This document shows, piece after piece, positions 6,385 to 8,721 of a stretch of 8,721 nucleotides of DNA. Under the pieces are notes generated by a model. The model was not told the DNA's origin and did not search any database. It worked only from the letters and a program-made list of their open reading frames with translations. Location: assembly GCA_004557805.1 (NCBI GenBank), contig SFFS01000110.1:1-8721 (forward strand), read 5' to 3'. The DNA is from Clostridiales bacterium (lineage in GTDB: Bacteria > Bacillota > Clostridia > Christensenellales > Aristaeellaceae). How positions within the stretch are numbered: the stretch's first letter is position 1; every line of letters starts with the position of its first letter. Both the position numbers and the translations under genes were made by a program.

Positions 6385-6549
6385 ATTGTGAACGCGATTC
6401 ATCGCGGCTGCGCCGCGCCGGAAACGCTGGACCGCATCTACCGGGAACCGGTGCAGCCGTGCGTTCAACTGATCCGGGATGGCAAAAACGAAGCTGCCTA
6501 CCGGCTGTACAAAGCATACTCTCTTGCGCTGGAAGAGCGCTATTTATAA
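6385..6549 (+). pseudogene. Same-frame continuation of the CFI-box-like gene after the TAG
   Basis: Directly after the TAG, 54 codons stay open in the same frame to a TAA at 6547-6549. They start IVNAIHRGCAAPETLDRIYR and end AYRLYKAYSLALEERYL. This completes the expected helical C-terminus (YYATAP-x-IVNAI). There is no ribosome binding site or plausible start here, so it is not a separate gene. With one residue at the TAG, the whole product would be 167 residues. One substitution, such as AAG or CAG to TAG, explains the break. Confidence 0.75.
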
Positions 6550-6570
6550 AAAACAAGGAGACACCAAAAG

Positions 6571-6879
6571 ATGAACGAAGCAATCGACCGTATCAGAGAA
6601 GCCGCCCTCGCGAACGACGCGCAGGCGCAGTGGGATCTGTCCGTCTGCTATGCGCAGGAAAACGGCGTAGAGCAAAGCGGCGCAAAAGCCTTCGAATGGA
6701 TTTGCCGGGCCGCTGAAAACGGGCATGCGGGAGCGGCAGATTACGTCATCGACGCTTATGAAAACGGAAAAGAAGAGCTTGGCATTCAGCCAGATTTGGA
6801 TAAACTGGTGGAGTGGGCGGATAAGCTCTCGGAAAACGGCTGCACCGCCATGCGGATTAAATACGCACAGCTTGCTTGA
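6571..6879 (+). CDS. Sel1-repeat protein, 5' fragment (frameshifted)
   Basis: These 102 codons start at an ATG 10 bases after AAGGAG and 21 bp after the CFI-like frame, so the two genes are probably co-transcribed. AQWDLSVCYAQENGVEQSGA then KAFEWICRAAENGHAGA (about residues 12-48) is a clear Sel1-like (TPR-type) helical repeat, a fold used for protein-protein contact. A second, less regular repeat follows (DLDKLVEWADKLSENGCTAM). The frame ends in TGA at 6877, but the downstream frames continue the same kind of protein, so this is the 5' piece of a broken gene. The first break must lie within 6861-6879, because the next frame is closed by TAA at 6858. Partners and function are unknown. Confidence 0.7.
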   Translation: MNEAIDRIREAALANDAQAQWDLSVCYAQENGVEQSGAKAFEWICRAAENGHAGAADYVIDAYENGKEELGIQPDLDKLVEWADKLSENGCTAMRIKYAQLA

Positions 6880-7133
6880 ATGATGCAACCTGTAAAAAGG
6901 TCAATATTTCCACTGCTTTTGAGCGCGTTGCGGAATTCGCCGACGAAGGGAATCTCCTCTGCATGTTTTGTGCTGCCATACTTGGCCAGACTATTGGCGA
7001 GAGAAATCTTAAAAACAGCATATATGACTGCGCTCATATGAATCGGGTAATCAAATATGTGAACATGCTTGACGGAACGAAGTATGAAATTCCCGAAGAC
7101 AGGAAGCCCCCATTTGGTACTACTGTGGCTTAA
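6876..7133 (+). pseudogene. Sel1-repeat protein, middle fragment in the -1 frame
   Basis: This is the middle part of the same broken gene, open in the -1 frame from 6861 to TAA at 7131. It contains FERVAEFADEGNLLCMFCAA, which has the helical spacing of a repeat. It has no ribosome binding site, and its only starts are poor (TTG). It is visibly richer in A and T than the 5' fragment, so the breakpoint may be a junction between two different copies rather than a simple deletion. Confidence 0.55.
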
Positions 7134-7558
7134 CCTTCTCCGCGGCGGAGAGAATCACCGAAGCCTTATATTGGTATAAAAAAGCAATTCCCTACAACGC
7201 CGATGCCGAAATGCGTTGGGCAATTTATTCGTTCCTGAATCAGACTAAGCTTGGAAGCATCCCAGGTTCCTCTGACTATGTAGAAGTTTATAACCATGCA
7301 ATAAATGCCCTGAAAAGAACCGATTACAAAATAACCGTAGGTTGGGAAATCGAAGCCTATCTTCTCCTGGCGATTTTGACCCGCGAAGGCGCCGGCACCC
7401 CCGTCGACATCGACGCATCCTACGACTGGACCGTTCGCGCCGCCAATCTCGGAAGCGAAGACGCAAAACGCAATCTTCCCCGCTACCAAGAGCTAATATG
7501 TAAAGGGTGGTTTCTACCATCTAATACATATGACTGCGGCTCATTTGTGGTGAATTGA
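7088..7558 (+). pseudogene. Sel1-repeat protein, 3' fragment in a third frame
   Basis: The frame is open from 7088 to TGA at 7558; the first ATG is at 7211, but recognisable sequence starts earlier: WYYCGLTFSAAERITEALYW, then YKKAIPYNADAEMRWAIYSF. The C-terminal repeat is clear: EIEAYLLLAILTREGAGTPV followed by DIDASYDWTVRAANLGSEDA. The shift from the middle fragment lies within 7088-7133. Adding one C to the C5 run at 7107-7111 would join the two reading frames smoothly (RKPPIWYYCG). The ATG at 7211 has no good ribosome binding site, so independent expression is unlikely. Confidence 0.65.
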
Positions 7559-7635
7559 AAAGCAGTTGTAGGAAAGGAGCAGAAAAGCCTTATAACCGCT
7601 ACAAATTCAACGCAGAAAGGAGCTGTTGCTTATGA
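7534..7635 (+). pseudogene. Possible 3' remnant of a gene upstream of tnpV
   Basis: A frame open from 7534 ends with EKPYNRYKFNAERSCCL, and its TGA at 7633-7635 overlaps the ATG of tnpV (ATGA). Such an overlap is usual for coupled genes. The tail may therefore be the truncated end of the gene that preceded tnpV in its original element, joined to the Sel1 remnant near 7560-7590. It is short and I do not recognise the parent. Confidence 0.3.
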
Positions 7636-8006
7636 AATCTCTATTTGAGGAAATGGGCGGTACATATCGTCAAGTGGGCGATTATCTCATCCCAAACCTT
7701 GTTTTGCCAGATGACGGCGATTATCAGATCGGCAAATATGGGCGTATGCGCCGCAGTTATCTGAAAGAACACCGAAAAATCCTTTACACCAACTATGTGA
7801 TGGAGGGTACGCTGTTCAAGCATTTGTCCGAAATCGACCAAGCCTGTAACGAGCGTATGGAAATCATCGTTCCCGCTATGGCGAAGCAGGAGGGCGTGAC
7901 CGAAGCACTCAAAGCGGCTGACCAAATGGAATGGGTACGCCGCATGAATAGCATCCGTAACCGTGCGGAAGAAATTGTCCTGCACGAATTGGTATATGAC
8001 CAGTAA
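7632..8006 (+). CDS. tnpV: TnpV family transposon-encoded protein
   Basis: This 124-residue protein has the TnpV pattern found in Tn4451-like and other clostridial mobile elements: MKSLFEEMGGTYRQVGDYLI (1-20) and PNLVLPDD, then a helical basic middle (RRSYLKEHRKILYTNYVMEG, 41-60). It ends with WVRRMNSIRNRAEEIVLHEL. Full length and intact. TnpV is not needed for transposition in the elements where it was named, and its role is unclear. AAAGGAG (7616-7622) lies 9 bases before this ATG; a TTG two codons upstream is not preferred. Its composition is less GC-rich than the chromosomal genes to the left, which fits horizontal origin. A strong terminator follows directly. No transposase or recombinase is in the window, so this is probably an edge or remnant of an element. 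Confidence 0.88.
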   Translation: MKSLFEEMGGTYRQVGDYLIPNLVLPDDGDYQIGKYGRMRRSYLKEHRKILYTNYVMEGTLFKHLSEIDQACNERMEIIVPAMAKQEGVTEALKAADQMEWVRRMNSIRNRAEEIVLHELVYDQ

Positions 8007-8016
8007 CAACATAATC

Positions 8017-8061
8017 AAAGCCCACGCTGCCGACAAGAAAAATCGGAGGCGTGGGCTTTTT
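8017..8061 (+). terminator. tnpV: Intrinsic terminator after tnpV
   Basis: AAAGCCCACGCTGCCGA (8017-8033) pairs with TCGGAGGCGTGGGCTTT (8043-8059), 15 of 17 bases complementary, with a T tract at 8057-8061. It starts 10 bp after the tnpV stop. The A tract on its left arm may give weak function from the other strand as well. Confidence 0.92.
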
Positions 8062-8093
8062 ACGTTATGTAGGTAACACCAACAAAGCCGAAT

Positions 8094-8213
8094 ATCAAGG
8101 GTCTCCGTGCCGCTTTGCGGCACTCCGATGAACGGCGTACCGCCGCCCTTGACCGCCGCCTTTGCTGGCGTTTGGTGGTAATCAAGGCGGCAACGGATAA
8201 ATCCGCTGCCGCC
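8094..8213. other. Highly structured noncoding segment (possible ncRNA, oriT or element end)
   Basis: Four or five stems lie in 120 bp. An outer stem TCAAGGG/CCCTTGA (8094-8100 with 8146-8152) encloses two perfect hairpins, GTGCCGC-TTT-GCGGCAC (8107-8123) and CGGCG-TAC-CGCCG (8133-8145). These are followed by a nested ACCGCC/GGTGGT stem with inner CGCC/GGCG (8152-8179). Last is GGCGGCAACGGAT/ATCCGCTGCCGCC (8186-8213, one mismatch). None is followed by a T tract on either strand, so these are not ordinary terminators. The segment lies between the convergent tnpV and rhuM genes. Function is not known. Confidence 0.6.
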
Positions 8214-8237
8214 ACAATAATTATTTCATCAGCTTGC

Positions 8238-8721
8238 TTATTCGTCATTTTCTTCGATGCTTGCCACAAGCCGGTCAAAGTCGCTCTGATATGTTCTGTC
8301 CTGCAAAACACGGAATTTTTCAAATTCACTTTCTGCAAATGCTTTTGCAATGGCAGCGGTCACTTTGCCTTTGTCATGCAGAATATCTTCTTCATTGAAC
8401 TGGAGGAACGCATCCAGACGGCTCACCCAATCCTGCATATACATGATGTTTCCCCGCCGTGCCTGTCTTTCGGCATAGTCCAGATACATCGTCACGATCT
8501 CATTCAGATTGGACATTTCCGCTTCGTTTAAGTAGTTTTTGGCAATCGAAACATCCGATTTGCGGATGCGGCCCTGCGGAGCGTTTTTCCAAGTAGTCAA
8601 GCCCATATTGGGTTTTGTGCTGTCGGCTCTGCCATAGACAATCTCAGCCGCTGTATGGTGGGTGACAGCGTAATGGAGCTTGTTCTGCACCGTGGCAAAA
8701 AACTCTTTCGTAATGGGGCTG
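8238..8721 (-). CDS. rhuM: RhuM family protein, C-terminal part (runs off the right edge)
   Basis: The leftward frame is open to the window edge and gives the last 160 residues. SPITKEFFATVQNKLHYAV followed by THHTAAEIVYGRADSTKPNM is the conserved RhuM (virulence RhuM, RhuM/YdhA-like) signature. LTTWKNAPQGRIRKSDVSIA and KNYLNEAEMSNLNEIVTMYL continue it, and the end is helical and charged (SDFDRLVASIEENDE). RhuM was named from a Salmonella pathogenicity island and is common on bacterial mobile elements and genomic islands; its biochemical activity is not settled. The N-terminal part and start lie outside the window, so an internal GTG at 8690 is not a real start. It converges on tnpV with the structured segment between them. 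The stop is TAA. Confidence 0.88.
   Translation of the reverse strand, partial: SPITKEFFATVQNKLHYAVTHHTAAEIVYGRADSTKPNMGLTTWKNAPQGRIRKSDVSIAKNYLNEAEMSNLNEIVTMYLDYAERQARRGNIMYMQDWVSRLDAFLQFNEEDILHDKGKVTAAIAKAFAESEFEKFRVLQDRTYQSDFDRLVASIEENDE

Noticed and set aside
8115..8531. 138-codon plus-strand open frame
   Set aside because: It runs antisense to rhuM and through the hairpin segment. It has no ribosome binding site and no recognisable family.

Overview
The window looks like chromosome of a GC-rich low-copy Firmicute, most likely a gut member of class Clostridia. The grounds are strong AGGAGG-type ribosome binding sites, sigma-A promoters with exact 17-bp spacers, an adjacent DUF6323/DUF6179 gene pair, and TnpV and RhuM genes typical of clostridial mobile DNA. 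Taxonomy is inferred from gene content only.

Layout: bases 1-830 hold no convincing gene. They contain four full copies and one partial copy of a ~160-170 bp imperfect tandem repeat in an A-B-A-B-A order, with small hairpins at the unit borders. Next is a leftward operon (3016 to 907): DUF6323 protein, DUF6179 protein (11-bp overlap) and a GNAT acetyltransferase, driven by a TTGACA-17-TATACT promoter. Upstream of it, also leftward, is S-adenosylhomocysteine hydrolase with its own promoter and intrinsic terminator. It is divergent from an RlmI-type rRNA methyltransferase, and the two promoters meet over one shared -35 region. The methyltransferase makes SAH and the hydrolase removes it, so the arrangement makes metabolic sense.

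From about 5720 the window becomes accessory. A small XRE/Cro regulator faces a cysteine-rich CFI-box-like gene across about 100 bp that carry two matching 20-bp palindromes, 31 bp apart, on the forward promoter. The CFI-like gene is interrupted by one in-frame TAG, after which 54 family-like codons continue to a TAA. The next gene, a Sel1-repeat protein, is split by two single-base frameshifts. This segment is therefore either decaying or affected by consensus errors; the amber codon could also be recoded.

From about 7560 to the end the DNA is of mobile-element type: tnpV with a strong terminator, a highly structured 120-bp noncoding segment, and the 3' part of a convergent rhuM gene that runs off the right edge. 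The most unusual items are the hairpin-bearing repeats, the paired operator with the amber-interrupted target gene, and the structured segment between tnpV and rhuM.
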